A stretch of 64,000 nt of DNA from Shouchella hunanensis (GTDB taxonomy: Bacteria; Bacillota; Bacilli; Bacillales; Bacillaceae_D), in NCBI RefSeq assembly GCF_028735875.1, contig NZ_CP117834.1, positions 310,001-374,000 on the forward strand, in the 5' to 3' direction. This document shows, piece after piece, positions 18,714 to 28,476 of this stretch. A program made the position numbers and the translations under genes. The notes below the pieces were generated by a model. It saw only the letters and a list, made by a program, of their open reading frames with translations. It was not told the origin of the DNA and did not search any database. Every line of letters begins with the position of its first letter. The stretch's first letter is position 1.

Positions 18714-19958
18714 TTATACTAGACGTAATTTCGCGAATTTCCGCTTTCCAACTTGGACAATCATATCGTTTTCCACTGAAACGATCATCTTTATGTCATC
18801 TTGCTTTTCTTCATTAATCTTGACGCCGCCACCTTGAATCATACGACGCGCTTCTCCTTTTGAGTTTTGAAGTTTCAACTCAACAAGTAAATCAATAATG
18901 GATACGTCTTTGTCACCATTCCAATCTACAACAGGTAAATCCGTTGGTAGCGTTCGTTTTTGAAAGACTGTCTCAAAATAATGTTGTGCTTCTTTTGCTG
19001 CTTCTTCGCCATGGTACATTTCAACTAACTTTCGTCCGAGACGCATTTTCGCATCACGAGGATGAACGGAGCCATCTTTCAATCCTGCTTCAATGGCTTC
19101 TACTTCTTCCATCGGAACGTCCGTCGCAAGCTTAAAGTATTTCGCCATTAACTCATCTGGAATGGACATCGATTTACCAAAAATTTCATTTGGCGCTTCG
19201 TCAATACCAATATAGTTGTTCAATGACTTTGACATTTTGCGAACACCGTCTAACCCTTCAATCAGAGGAAGTGTCATCATGACTTGCTTTTCTTTACCGT
19301 ACGCATCTTGTAACTGCCTGCCCATCAGAAGATTAAACGTTTGATCTGTACCACCCACTTCAATATCTGTATCCATTGCCACAGAATCATATCCTTGCAT
19401 AAGTGGGTAGAAAAACTCGTGTACAGAAATCGCTTGACCAGATTTATAACGCTTATTAAAGTCTTCTCGCTCTAGCATACGAGCAACTGTCATTTGGCCA
19501 GCTAAATTTAACACATCTTCAAACTTCAGTTCTGATAACCAGTGTGAATTATAAAGAATTTCCGTTTTATCCATATCTAAGATTTTGCCGTATTGCTCTA
19601 CATAGGTTTGTGCGTTTTGTTTTACTTGCTCATCTGTTAACACTTTACGTGTTTCTGATTTTCCAGTTGGATCTCCGATCTTACCTGTGAAATCACCAAT
19701 TAGCAATTGAATATGATGACCATATTCTTGAAACTGACGTAGCTTTTGAAGCACAACGGTGTGACCAATATGCACGTCAGGCGCAGATGGATCCATGCCT
19801 AATTTAATGTTAAGAGGCTTACCTGTGCGCACACTCTTTTCAATTTTTTTGCGAAATGCTTCTTCTGGCACAATTTCTACAACCCCACGCATTAGCGTTT
19901 CAACTTGCTCATTTACTCGATTTATTTGCTCAGCGGTTAACTGATTTTCTTCTGACAT
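18714..19958 (-). CDS. tyrS: tyrosyl-tRNA synthetase, TyrZ-type
   Basis: A 415-residue class I synthetase that charges tRNA-Tyr. It shows HIGH-type HIGHT in PSAPDVHIGHTVV near residue 58, KMSKS in RKMSKSLNNYIG near 235, and an S4-like C-terminal RNA-binding domain (about 350-415). In length and motifs (KMSKS not KFGKT, GDFTGKIGDPTGKSETR) it resembles the B. subtilis TyrZ class rather than the TyrS usually found beside rpsD. The start is the ATG after AGAGGAGGAAGAGAC. The frame continues upstream only through the T-box. Confidence 0.95.
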   Translation of the reverse strand: MSEENQLTAEQINRVNEQVETLMRGVVEIVPEEAFRKKIEKSVRTGKPLNIKLGMDPSAPDVHIGHTVVLQKLRQFQEYGHHIQLLIGDFTGKIGDPTGKSETRKVLTDEQVKQNAQTYVEQYGKILDMDKTEILYNSHWLSELKFEDVLNLAGQMTVARMLEREDFNKRYKSGQAISVHEFFYPLMQGYDSVAMDTDIEVGGTDQTFNLLMGRQLQDAYGKEKQVMMTLPLIEGLDGVRKMSKSLNNYIGIDEAPNEIFGKSMSIPDELMAKYFKLATDVPMEEVEAIEAGLKDGSVHPRDAKMRLGRKLVEMYHGEEAAKEAQHYFETVFQKRTLPTDLPVVDWNGDKDVSIIDLLVELKLQNSKGEARRMIQGGGVKINEEKQDDIKMIVSVENDMIVQVGKRKFAKLRLV

Positions 19959-19984
19959 GTCTCTTCCTCCTCTATTTTTGAACA

Positions 19985-20222
19985 CAAAAAAAGCTCCTCC
20001 CAAAAAGGGACGAACATTCGTCGCGGTACCACCCTTGTTGAAGGCAGAATAAGCCTTCCACTCTAACGATAACGGTTTTCCCGTCTTTGTGGTAAACACA
20101 AAGAAAGCTCCCAGCTGTAATTCTGCTCATGACATGTGCTAGCTTTCACCGCCCGCTAACTCTCTACTGACTACAACATCATAGGCATACTTCGGCTTTT
20201 CAACGCTTGTATACTAAATATA
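19985..20222 (-). promoter_or_regulatory. T-box riboswitch of tyrS (specifier TAC)
   Basis: The minus strand carries the T-box core GGGTGGTACCGCG (20034-20022). It is followed by a terminator, GTTCGTCCC/GGGAGGAGC, ending in seven T (to about 19985). Upstream Stem I contains the distal GGTGAAAGCTAGC-type segment. The specifier loop reads GAATTACAG, with TAC at 20119-20117, a tyrosine codon. Uncharged tRNA-Tyr would stabilise the antiterminator and switch tyrS on. Confidence 0.93.
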
Positions 20223-20228
20223 AACTTA

Positions 20229-20257
20229 GTTTTATCATACCTCGTTTTTAAAGTCAA
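20229..20257 (-). promoter_or_regulatory. tyrS promoter
   Basis: TTGACT (20257-20252), a 17-base spacer, and a weak -10 TAAAAC (20234-20229), just before the T-box leader. Confidence 0.5.
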
Positions 20258-20316
20258 CAGAACGTGTATGCCCGTATTCTCATTTATGGTATACTCACCT
20301 TTATAGGGGGGAAACA

Positions 20317-22821
20317 ATGAAATCTTTTCTATTACATGTAAGAAAATCCTTTGAGCAAGTGAATCAAAAGCTTGCCGACATTCATTTTTTTCGTAAGGTA
20401 GGCATTACCTACCAAGTACTTTGGAATTTACTACTTGTTGCACTTATCGTCGGGTTTTTACTCGTTCTATTAGCTGGTGGAACAGCAGCCGGTTATTTTG
20501 CATCTCTCGTTCATGATGAACAACCTTACTCAGAAGAAGAATTACGCACCCACGTAGGGTCTCTAACAGAAACGAGTGAGATCTATTTAGCTAACGATGT
20601 CTATTTAGGAAAAATACGAAGTGATGTTGAGCGAGACATTGTGACATTAGATGACATAGCTGATGAAGTGAAATGGGCTATTGTTGCAACGGAAGATGAA
20701 CATTTTTACGAACACGAAGGCATTGTTCCAAAAGCGCTGCTTCGCGCTACGATGCAAGAAATCGCAAATTCGTCGGTGCAAACTGGTGGAAGTACGCTTA
20801 CTCAGCAATTGATTAAACAACAAGTCCTTTCTAACGAAGTGTCGTTTGATCGGAAAGCAACTGAAATTATGCTTGCCATGCGACTAGAACACTTCATGTC
20901 AAAAGACGAAATTTTAGAAGCTTACTTAAATGTAGTTCCATTTGGACGAAATGCTTCAGGTCGAAATGTAGAAGGCATTCAAGCGGCTTCAATGGGCATT
21001 TTTGGCGTAGCTGCGTCTGAGTTAAATTTAGCCCAATCAGCTTATTTAGCTGGTATGCCACAAAGTCCATTCGGCTACACACCATTTACAGGCGATGCAG
21101 ATGTGAAAGATGAAGATGGCTTACGTCCAGGCTTTAATCGCTTCCGCACAGTCCTTAACCGGATGTATGAGAGTGGATACATTGACCAAGAGCAGCGTGA
21201 TGAAGCCCTTGACTATGACCTTGCCGCTGATTTTATCGAATATGCTCCGGACCCAATGGCTAGACACCCGCGGTTAACATCTGAAATTCTTGAGCGGGCA
21301 ACAGAAGCACTGCTTGCTGTAGAGAAAGAGTCCTTTGAAGGGTGGGATCAGCTTAGTGCCAGCGCCCAAAGTTTAGAGGAAGAAGAAATGCGCGGTACTG
21401 TACAAAATCGAATTGAAAATGGCGGGTATAAAATTACTACAACCATTGATGAAGACTTATATAGCGCAATGAACGATGCTGCCAGCAATTCTGATTATTA
21501 TTTCGGTCCGAATAATGGCAATGGGGACCCAGAAGAAGTCGGTGCCGTTTTGATTGATAATCGCACAGGAGCCATTCTTAGTTTCGTTGGCGGACGGGAA
21601 GAAAATTTAGATAATCAGTTAAATTATACGACTCGTTTACGTTCACCTGGTTCAACGATTAAACCCATTCTACCGTTTGCCGGTGCTTTGGAAGCAGGGG
21701 TGACCCAACCAGGGCTTGTCATTCCAGATACGCCGACTAATCGTAGAGTAGATGGAGTACCAATTAACAACTATGATAATAGTCATGATGGGAATATTAC
21801 GCTTCGTGAATCTTTAAAGCGTTCCCGCAACGTACCTGCCATTAAAGCATGGTGGCACGTACCAGAGGAATTAAAACAGCACTTAATTCAATCCTCAGGC
21901 GTTACCAATATGTCAACAGTTGAAACAGCTGCTATCGGCGGTGGCGGGGCAACCGTAGAACAAATTGTCTCTGCCTACTCTGCCTTTGCGAACGATGGTA
22001 AACGACCTGAAGCATACATGATTGAGAAAATTGAAACATACGATGGAGAAATTGTGTACGAACACGAAAAGAAAGAGTTTGACTACATTAGCCCACAATC
22101 AAATTACTTACTCGTCGATATGATGCGTGATGTCGTCAGTACTAGTGGCGGAACAGCTAGTCGAGTTCCAGGCTTACTAAACTTTAGCGCAGACTGGGCA
22201 GGTAAAACAGGTACATCTAATGAGAATATTGACTCATGGTTTGTTGCGTCAAACCCTTATGTCTCTCTTGGTGTTTGGAATGGCTATACAGGCAGCAAAC
22301 AAGTACCATTGTTAGAACGCTACAACGGAATGGGTACTGGTGAGCGTACGCAAAATATTTGGGCCAACATTGCCAATGCAGCGTACAGTGTAAAACCAAG
22401 CTTAATGACGGCTGAAGGAACGAGGTTTCAGCGTCCTAGTGGGTTAACCGAACGTCGCGTGTGTGGGTTGACAGGTGGTTCTTCAAACGCCATTTGTGAC
22501 GAAGAAGGTTTAGTCACAACGGATCTTTATAATAACAACCTATTGTCTCGAATCGATGGTTTGTCCCCTTTCCAAAGTGAATTAAAAAGCACGGTTCAAA
22601 AACAGCTGGATGAATTACGCAAACGAGAAAGAGACGAACGTCGTGAAAATGATAATGATGATGATGATGAAGACGATGACAGCTCTTCTGACGACGGCGA
22701 AGAAGAAAACGATAGTTCTAACGAAGATGAAGACAATGAAGATGAAAATGAAGATGATGATGATACAGACGAGGGAACTACAGACGAAGAAGAAGATTCA
22801 GCCGACGATGAAGAAGAATAA
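20317..22821 (+). CDS. class A penicillin-binding protein (GT51 transglycosylase/transpeptidase)
   Basis: An 834-residue bifunctional peptidoglycan synthase. A short cytoplasmic part is followed by a membrane span (about 36-62). The GT51 domain has catalytic ATEDEHFYEHEG (Glu126 region) and GGSTLTQQLIKQ. The transpeptidase domain has STIK near 445, SRN near 503 and KTGTS near 629. From about residue 777 to the end the extracellular tail is almost entirely Asp, Glu, Ser and Asn. GGGGGGAAACA precedes the ATG. B. subtilis has no PBP between tyrS and acsA. The acidic tail recalls surface proteins of alkaliphiles. Confidence 0.92.
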   Translation: MKSFLLHVRKSFEQVNQKLADIHFFRKVGITYQVLWNLLLVALIVGFLLVLLAGGTAAGYFASLVHDEQPYSEEELRTHVGSLTETSEIYLANDVYLGKIRSDVERDIVTLDDIADEVKWAIVATEDEHFYEHEGIVPKALLRATMQEIANSSVQTGGSTLTQQLIKQQVLSNEVSFDRKATEIMLAMRLEHFMSKDEILEAYLNVVPFGRNASGRNVEGIQAASMGIFGVAASELNLAQSAYLAGMPQSPFGYTPFTGDADVKDEDGLRPGFNRFRTVLNRMYESGYIDQEQRDEALDYDLAADFIEYAPDPMARHPRLTSEILERATEALLAVEKESFEGWDQLSASAQSLEEEEMRGTVQNRIENGGYKITTTIDEDLYSAMNDAASNSDYYFGPNNGNGDPEEVGAVLIDNRTGAILSFVGGREENLDNQLNYTTRLRSPGSTIKPILPFAGALEAGVTQPGLVIPDTPTNRRVDGVPINNYDNSHDGNITLRESLKRSRNVPAIKAWWHVPEELKQHLIQSSGVTNMSTVETAAIGGGGATVEQIVSAYSAFANDGKRPEAYMIEKIETYDGEIVYEHEKKEFDYISPQSNYLLVDMMRDVVSTSGGTASRVPGLLNFSADWAGKTGTSNENIDSWFVASNPYVSLGVWNGYTGSKQVPLLERYNGMGTGERTQNIWANIANAAYSVKPSLMTAEGTRFQRPSGLTERRVCGLTGGSSNAICDEEGLVTTDLYNNNLLSRIDGLSPFQSELKSTVQKQLDELRKRERDERRENDNDDDDEDDDSSSDDGEEENDSSNEDEDNEDENEDDDDTDEGTTDEEEDSADDEEE

Positions 22822-22826
22822 ACGAG

Positions 22827-22859
22827 CAAAAACCATCCAACTAGTTGGATGGTTTTTTT
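22827..22859. terminator. shared terminator of the PBP gene and acsA
   Basis: AACCATCCAA and TTGGATGGTT with a 4-base loop, A-run before and T-run after. It lies between convergent genes and can serve both. Confidence 0.92.
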
Positions 22860-22861
22860 GA

Positions 22862-24571
22862 TTAATCTTCCATTGTCGATAGATCACCAGTCGGTAAATC
22901 AAGTTCCCATGCTTTTAACACACGACGCATAATTTTACCACTGCGCGTCTTAGGTAAAGAAGAACGGAACTCCATTTCCCGCGGTGCCGCATGGGCAGCT
23001 AAACCATTTTTCACAAATTGACGAATCTCTTCTTTTAAATCGTCTGTTACTTCATAACCATCACGTAAAGCTATGAATGCTTTAATGATTTCACCACGAA
23101 CGGGGTCTGGTTTACCAATTACTCCAGCTTCAGCAACTGCTGGATGTTCCACAAGTTTGCTTTCAACTTCAAATGGACCAACACGTTCACCTGCTGTCAT
23201 AATGACATCGTCAATTCTTCCTTGGAACCAGAAATAACCATCTTCATCCATATATGCTGAATCACCAGAGATATACCAGCCTGCTACTTCAAAATAACTC
23301 TTAAACTTCGGTTCGTTATTCCAAATGGAACGCATCATCGACGGCCAGCCAGCTTTAATGGCTAAATTCCCCATCCGGTTTGGAGGTAGTTCATTCCCTC
23401 GATCATCAACAATGACCGCGTAAACACCTGGAATTGGTTTCCCCATTGAACCTGGACGAATTTCCATTGCTGGATAGTTACAAATCATTTGAGCACCTGT
23501 TTCCGTCATCCACCACGTATCGTGAATACGAAGATCGAAGACATTTTTCCCCCAACGGACAACCTCAGGATTCAGAGGCTCACCAACACTTAATACATGG
23601 CGTAATGAAGAAAGATCGTATTTCTTCACAAGCTCATCCCCTGCACTCATAAGCATTCTAAATGCAGTTGGTGCACTATACCAAACGGTTACATGATAAC
23701 GTTGAATCGTCTCATACCAATCATCTGGAGAAAAACGTCCGCCACGTACCACATTCGTCACACCAGCAAGCCAAGGACCGAAAATTCCGTAAGATGTACC
23801 TGTTACCCAACCGGGATCCGCTGTACACCAATAAATATCATCATCCTTTAAGTCAAGTACGATTTTAGCCGTATGGTAGTGTTGTACCATTGCTTCGTGA
23901 ACATGTAAAACACCTTTTGGTTTTCCTGTTGAACCAGATGTGTAATGAAGAATAAGTCCATCTTCTTTATCCACCCATTCTACTTCTAATTCATCTGATG
24001 CTTCGTCTAACCGTTTATTAAATTGAAGAAACGCGCCGTTATCTTCATACTTTTTATCATCAACAAGAACCGTTTCGAGCTGCGGTAAATCGTTAAACGG
24101 CACACGCTCTAGTAATGTAGGCGTTGTTACAAGTACTTTAGCGCCACTGTCTTCAAGGCGATCCTTAACAGCTCCCTCCATAAACGCTTCAAATAATGGG
24201 CCTACAATCGCACCTAATTTGACTGCACCAAGAAGCGCAAAATAAAGTTCAGGAGATCTTGGCATAAAAATAAATACACGGTCTCCTTTTTCTACACCCG
24301 CTTCTTTCAACACATTTGCTGCTTTGTTGGAATATGCTTTTAACTCTTTAAATGTATAGCGTTCATCTCGACGTGCGTCACTATAGTAAAGCGCAATTTG
24401 ATCCGCTTTCCCATTTTCAGCGTGGCGGTCAATGGCTTCATAGGCTATATTCATTTTTCCTGTTTCATTCCAAGAGAATGCTTGTTTTACTTGATCCCAA
24501 TTAAATTGTTCTTTTGCTTCTTCATAATTTTTCAGGTTATATTGTCCATCAATAACAGGAAGCGCTTTCAT
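22862..24571 (-). CDS. acsA: acetyl-CoA synthetase
   Basis: A 569-residue AMP-forming ligase that activates acetate to acetyl-CoA (572 residues in B. subtilis). The ATP loop YTSGSTGKPKG is near 222. A C-terminal PKTRSGKIMRR near 543 carries the lysine that AcuA acetylates to switch the enzyme off. It is divergent from acuABC, which encode that acetyltransferase and the deacetylase. I could not find a convincing cre in the 186 bases between them. Confidence 0.97.
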   Translation of the reverse strand: MKALPVIDGQYNLKNYEEAKEQFNWDQVKQAFSWNETGKMNIAYEAIDRHAENGKADQIALYYSDARRDERYTFKELKAYSNKAANVLKEAGVEKGDRVFIFMPRSPELYFALLGAVKLGAIVGPLFEAFMEGAVKDRLEDSGAKVLVTTPTLLERVPFNDLPQLETVLVDDKKYEDNGAFLQFNKRLDEASDELEVEWVDKEDGLILHYTSGSTGKPKGVLHVHEAMVQHYHTAKIVLDLKDDDIYWCTADPGWVTGTSYGIFGPWLAGVTNVVRGGRFSPDDWYETIQRYHVTVWYSAPTAFRMLMSAGDELVKKYDLSSLRHVLSVGEPLNPEVVRWGKNVFDLRIHDTWWMTETGAQMICNYPAMEIRPGSMGKPIPGVYAVIVDDRGNELPPNRMGNLAIKAGWPSMMRSIWNNEPKFKSYFEVAGWYISGDSAYMDEDGYFWFQGRIDDVIMTAGERVGPFEVESKLVEHPAVAEAGVIGKPDPVRGEIIKAFIALRDGYEVTDDLKEEIRQFVKNGLAAHAAPREMEFRSSLPKTRSGKIMRRVLKAWELDLPTGDLSTMED

Positions 24572-24757
24572 AATAGCTTCACACCTCTCCTTCTCTAATT
24601 GAGTTTATTATATACAAGAAACGTCTCGATTTCAATTGATTCATCTTAATAACTTTCAGAAGTGCTAGTCAATTTCTAATCCTTTAACGATAAGAAAAGA
24701 CGTTAGACTTGATCTGTAGTATACTGGTTGGGAAGAATGTTTAATTGAGGTGAAGCT

Positions 24758-25390
24758 ATGGACCATCCAAAAAAGTTTGTTAGAGAACCTTTCTCTTTTC
24801 AGTCGAAAACGCTTTATTTAGAAGGCCCATTACAACCAAATGAAATTGAAGCATTAGACTATCATGAAGCACTCGTTTCTTTTCGCCCTGCTGAAGCGCA
24901 AAAAAAAGCACTAATCGAAATAGCTGAACTTCCTGAAGGAAGAATTAATGTCATTCGTGACGATCAGAAAATTGTCGGTTACGTCACCTTCGTTTACCCC
25001 GACCCACTTGAGCGCTGGTCAGAAGGAAAGATGGAAAATCTAATTGAACTTGGTGCGATTGAAATTGCACCTGAGTATCGAGCAAATGGATTAGGAAAAC
25101 AGCTACTTCAGATATCAATGAAAGATCCTGCAATGGAAAACTATATCATTATAACAACAGAATACTATTGGCACTGGGATTTAAAAGGAAGCGGTCTTGA
25201 TGTTTGGGAATATCGTAAAGTAATGGAAAAGATGATGAATGCAGGTGGACTGATTTGGTTCGCTACAGATGACCCAGAAATTAGCTCTCATCCTGCTAAT
25301 TGTTTGATGGCACGTATTGGTGCGAATATTGATCAAGCTTCTATGGAACAGTTTGATCAGCTTCGTTTTGTTAACCGCTTTATGTATTAA
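24758..25390 (+). CDS. acuA: protein acetyltransferase AcuA (acts on AcsA)
   Basis: A 210-residue GNAT-fold enzyme with the acetyl-CoA binding segment ELGAIEIAPEYRANGLGKQLL near residues 97-117. It acetylates the active-site lysine of AcsA with acetyl-CoA and inactivates it. GAGGTGA precedes the ATG. It is first of acuABC and divergent from its target acsA, which ties expression of enzyme and switch to one intergenic region. Confidence 0.95.
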   Translation: MDHPKKFVREPFSFQSKTLYLEGPLQPNEIEALDYHEALVSFRPAEAQKKALIEIAELPEGRINVIRDDQKIVGYVTFVYPDPLERWSEGKMENLIELGAIEIAPEYRANGLGKQLLQISMKDPAMENYIIITTEYYWHWDLKGSGLDVWEYRKVMEKMMNAGGLIWFATDDPEISSHPANCLMARIGANIDQASMEQFDQLRFVNRFMY

Positions 25391-25437
25391 CGAACGAGAG
25401 GGGGCTACGTTCTGCTTAGAAAGCAGGGTGTACACAA

Positions 25438-26088
25438 ATGAAATTACATCTTATTATGCGTACAAACGTTTATACACTTACTTCAACTCATTCAATTCAA
25501 GACGCTATTGATTTAATGGAGCAAAAATCGATTCGTCATATTCCAATTATCGATCATGATGACAATGTTATTGGGATCATTTCCGATCGAGATATACGCG
25601 ATGTGCGCCCGTCGATTTTAACTCAGAAAACAGATGAGTCTGTGTTTTTGAAACCGATTTCATCCATAATGGCGTCGCCTGTTTTAACGGCTCACGAAGA
25701 TGACGATGTACAAGAAACGGCTAAATTATTCTATCAACATCGGATTGGCTGTTTACCAATAACCGCTAATGGACGTATAATAGGCATTATTTCAGAGTCA
25801 GATATTCTGTACAGCTTGACAGCACTTCTTGGTGCAGACCGCCCTACGTCTGTCATTGAAGTATGTGTGCAAAATTATCCTGGAATGCTCGCAGATGTAG
25901 CGACTATTTTCAAACAAGCTGGTGTGAACATTGTCAGTGCTGTGGCGTACCCAAGTCAAAAAGTAAACTATCATATGCTTTCTTTTCGTGTACAAACGAT
26001 CGACCCAAGAAAAGTCATTCAGAAGCTTGCTGACAGTGGCTATGACGTATACGGACCATCCCTCCCATCCATTGGAGGTGAACGGTAA
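25438..26088 (+). CDS. acuB: AcuB, CBS-pair and ACT domain protein
   Basis: A 216-residue protein with two CBS motifs (about 7-60 and 78-130, IIGIISESDIL) that probably bind adenine nucleotides. A C-terminal ACT domain (about 140-210, VCVQNYPGMLADVATIFKQAG) suggests small-molecule sensing. It is thought to modulate acetate metabolism, with no firm biochemical role. The start is ATG with a modest Shine-Dalgarno (GCAGGGTG). Its TAA shares a base with the ATG of acuC. Confidence 0.92.
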   Translation: MKLHLIMRTNVYTLTSTHSIQDAIDLMEQKSIRHIPIIDHDDNVIGIISDRDIRDVRPSILTQKTDESVFLKPISSIMASPVLTAHEDDDVQETAKLFYQHRIGCLPITANGRIIGIISESDILYSLTALLGADRPTSVIEVCVQNYPGMLADVATIFKQAGVNIVSAVAYPSQKVNYHMLSFRVQTIDPRKVIQKLADSGYDVYGPSLPSIGGER

Positions 26089-27254
26089 TGACGAAAGAAC
26101 GTTCTGCCTTTATTTATGGGGCAGATGCGTATCCGTACAAGTTTAGTGATACTCATCCATTTCATCCTCTTAGGCTCCAACTGACCCACTCTTTATTAGA
26201 GTCAATCGGTGCATTAGAGGGTGTACAGATCATTTCACCAGAGCGAGCAACAGATGAACAATTAGCCTACATTCACGATCCTAACTTTATAGAAGCTGTT
26301 AAAGAAGGTGGGCAAGGGTCACTTGATACGGTTAAAGCGCAAACATTTGGATTAGGAACAGAAGACACGCCTGTCTTTCCTCATATGCATGAAGCTTCTT
26401 CCTACTTAGTTGGAGGGACAATTGCTGCCTGTGATGCAGTGCTACGAGATGGATATGCGCATGCATTTCATCTTGGAGGAGGCTTGCATCACGGTTTTAG
26501 AGGACGAGCATCTGGTTTTTGTGTCTACAATGATTCATCGATTGCGATTGAATACATGCGACGCAAATATGGCGCTCGCGTACTTTACGTTGATACAGAT
26601 GCCCATCATGGAGATGGTGTTCAATGGGCTTTCTATGAAGATTCTGATGTTTGTACATTAAGTATTCATGAAACTGGCCGTTATTTATTTCCAGGAACCG
26701 GTCATGTGACAGAGAAAGGGTCTGGGGAAGGCTTTGGTTATTCTATTAATATTCCATTAGATGCCTTCACAGAAGATGACTCCTTTCTTCACGCCTATAG
26801 GGAATCACTTAAAGAGGCTGTGACCTTTTTCCGCCCGGATATCATCTTAACGCAAAATGGAGCGGATGCGCATTATTATGACCCATTGTCTCACCTTCAC
26901 CTCTCTATTCAATCGTTTCGTGAAATTCCTGCCATTGTGCATGAATTGGCACATGAATATTGTGAAGGTCGCTGGGTTGCGATTGGCGGGGGAGGCTACG
27001 ATAAGTGGCGTGTAGTTCCAAGAGCTTGGTCCTATATTTGGCTAGCGATGACTGATCAGCTTCACCTTGCTGAGGAACGGATTCCTAAATCTTGGCTGCA
27101 ACAATGGCAAAAAGAAGCTGCGGAAATTCTTCCTTCTACTTGGTCAGATCCAGCCTTTCCTGTTATTCCACGTAGAACCGAAATAACCGAAAAAAACCGA
27201 CTTACTGTCGATAAAGCACTTTATCATATCCGACGCGAACAAGAAAAAAAATGA
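26088..27254 (+). CDS. acuC: AcuC, lysine deacetylase of the histone-deacetylase family
   Basis: A 388-residue zinc-dependent deacetylase. It has the catalytic tandem histidines in LGGGLHHGF near residue 132, the zinc ligands in VDTDAHHGDG near 168, and QNGADAHYYD near 258. It reactivates AcsA by removing the acetyl group added by AcuA. It overlaps acuB by one base (TAATG) and is followed by a strong shared terminator. The motPS genes that follow acuC in B. subtilis are absent here; ccpA follows directly, convergent. Confidence 0.95.
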   Translation: MTKERSAFIYGADAYPYKFSDTHPFHPLRLQLTHSLLESIGALEGVQIISPERATDEQLAYIHDPNFIEAVKEGGQGSLDTVKAQTFGLGTEDTPVFPHMHEASSYLVGGTIAACDAVLRDGYAHAFHLGGGLHHGFRGRASGFCVYNDSSIAIEYMRRKYGARVLYVDTDAHHGDGVQWAFYEDSDVCTLSIHETGRYLFPGTGHVTEKGSGEGFGYSINIPLDAFTEDDSFLHAYRESLKEAVTFFRPDIILTQNGADAHYYDPLSHLHLSIQSFREIPAIVHELAHEYCEGRWVAIGGGGYDKWRVVPRAWSYIWLAMTDQLHLAEERIPKSWLQQWQKEAAEILPSTWSDPAFPVIPRRTEITEKNRLTVDKALYHIRREQEKK

Positions 27255-27279
27255 TTGGCAGACAGCCAATCATTTTTCT
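27244..27279. terminator. shared terminator of acuC and ccpA
   Basis: AAAAATGATTGGC pairs with GCCAATCATTTTT around a 5-base loop. T-runs occur on both strands. The acuC stop lies in the 5' arm. Confidence 0.93.
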
Positions 27280-28278
27280 TTATTTTGTTGAGTCTCTGCT
27301 TTCAATACGGTGAGGTAATGTGACAGTCGACTCTGATACGTCTTCTTTATTCATTAGTTTCGTTAACAGACGCATGGATACAGCACCGATATCATATAAC
27401 GGCTGAACAACAGTTGATAATGTAGGACGAACCATTGTTGCTAAGCGCGTATTGTCAAATCCAACCACTTCATAATCCTCAGGAACGTGTAACCCTTTGT
27501 CTTGAATACCGTGAATAACACCGAGAGCCATTTCGTCATTTGAAGCAAAAATGGCTGTTGGCTTCTTCTCAACTTCTACAAAAGAATCCATTGCTTCAAT
27601 ACCTGAATCGTATGAGTAATCACCAATGACGATTAAGTCCTCATCAAACTCAATGTTATTCTTCTCTAAAGCGTTTCGATAGCCAGCGAATTTTTGATAG
27701 CCGTTGATGGGATCTTCTAATGATCCACTTAACATACCGATTCGTTCATGACCTTTATCAATTAAAAACTGAATAACGTCTTCTGCCGCTTTTGTGTAGT
27801 CAATATTAACAGATGGAAACGACTTTTCACTATCTAACGTTGCAGCTAGAACAATCGGTACTGGCGAGCGTTTAAATTGCTCTGCGTGCTCTTCAGTAAT
27901 TTCTCCACCCATAAACACAATTCCATCCACTTGCTTTTCAAGTAATGTGTTGATTAAATGAATTTCTTTGTCTTTATTTTGATCTGAGTTACATAAGATA
28001 ATGTTATATTTGTACATCGTTGCGATATCTTCAATACCACGCGCTAATTCCGAAAAGAAAATACTTGAAATATCTGGAATGATTACACCTACTGTTGTTG
28101 TTCGTTTACTCGCTAATCCTCGAGCTACAGCATTAGGTCGATACCCTAAACGTTCGATTGCCTCAAGAACTTTCTTTCTTGTTGTTGGTTTTACATTTGG
28201 GTTTCCATTAACAACTCTTGATACTGTTGCCATAGATACGCCTGCTTCTCTTGCTACATCATAAATGGTTGTATTCAT
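27280..28278 (-). CDS. ccpA: catabolite control protein A
   Basis: A 332-residue LacI-family regulator. The N-terminal helix-turn-helix ([20 protein letters not shown], residues 4-23) and hinge region are followed by a periplasmic-binding-protein-like core (about 60-332) that binds HPr-Ser46-P. It is the master regulator of carbon catabolite control and binds cre sites. It keeps the aroA-ccpA order of B. subtilis but has its own good promoter. Its ribosome binding region is unusual (separate entry), and a cre-like site lies upstream. Confidence 0.96.
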   Translation of the reverse strand: MNTTIYDVAREAGVSMATVSRVVNGNPNVKPTTRKKVLEAIERLGYRPNAVARGLASKRTTTVGVIIPDISSIFFSELARGIEDIATMYKYNIILCNSDQNKDKEIHLINTLLEKQVDGIVFMGGEITEEHAEQFKRSPVPIVLAATLDSEKSFPSVNIDYTKAAEDVIQFLIDKGHERIGMLSGSLEDPINGYQKFAGYRNALEKNNIEFDEDLIVIGDYSYDSGIEAMDSFVEVEKKPTAIFASNDEMALGVIHGIQDKGLHVPEDYEVVGFDNTRLATMVRPTLSTVVQPLYDIGAVSMRLLTKLMNKEDVSESTVTLPHRIESRDSTK

Positions 28279-28287
28279 ATGTTTTAC

Positions 28288-28313
28288 CTGCTAAACTTCA
28301 GCAGTTATCCTCC
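28288..28313 (-). promoter_or_regulatory. hairpin in the ccpA ribosome-binding region
   Basis: The strongest Shine-Dalgarno, AGGAGGA (around 28313-28308), is about 30 bases from the ATG. Between them CTGCT/AGCAG (28304-28300 with 28292-28288) forms a small hairpin. Its 3' arm contains the only nearby alternative, AGCAGG, eight bases before the ATG. The stem may mask the near site or bring the distant one closer. Confidence 0.35.
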
Positions 28314-28381
28314 TTTTTATGTTTTATCAAATGTGTATTATTAAGTTCACTAAACTCTGTTTTTCAAACTTATTTCCTATA

Positions 28382-28410
28382 AGAATACGATATACAAAGA
28401 TTTAGTGCAA
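28382..28410 (-). promoter_or_regulatory. ccpA promoter
   Basis: TTGCAC (28410-28405), an exact 17-base spacer and TATTCT (28387-28382) on the minus strand, about 100 bases before ccpA. Confidence 0.7.
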
Positions 28411-28476
28411 TATAAAAGCTCATTATCACAAACATTTTCATAAATGAAAAACAGTTTTCTTTTTTATGGAAAACAG

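Noticed and set aside
22596-22829. Serine-rich minus-strand frame opposite the PBP tail
   Set aside because: A by-product of the GAT/GAA codons of the acidic tail, with no ribosome site.
24572-24757. cre site in the acsA-acuA intergenic region
   Set aside because: CcpA control would be expected from B. subtilis, but I found no sequence with an acceptable match to the cre consensus.
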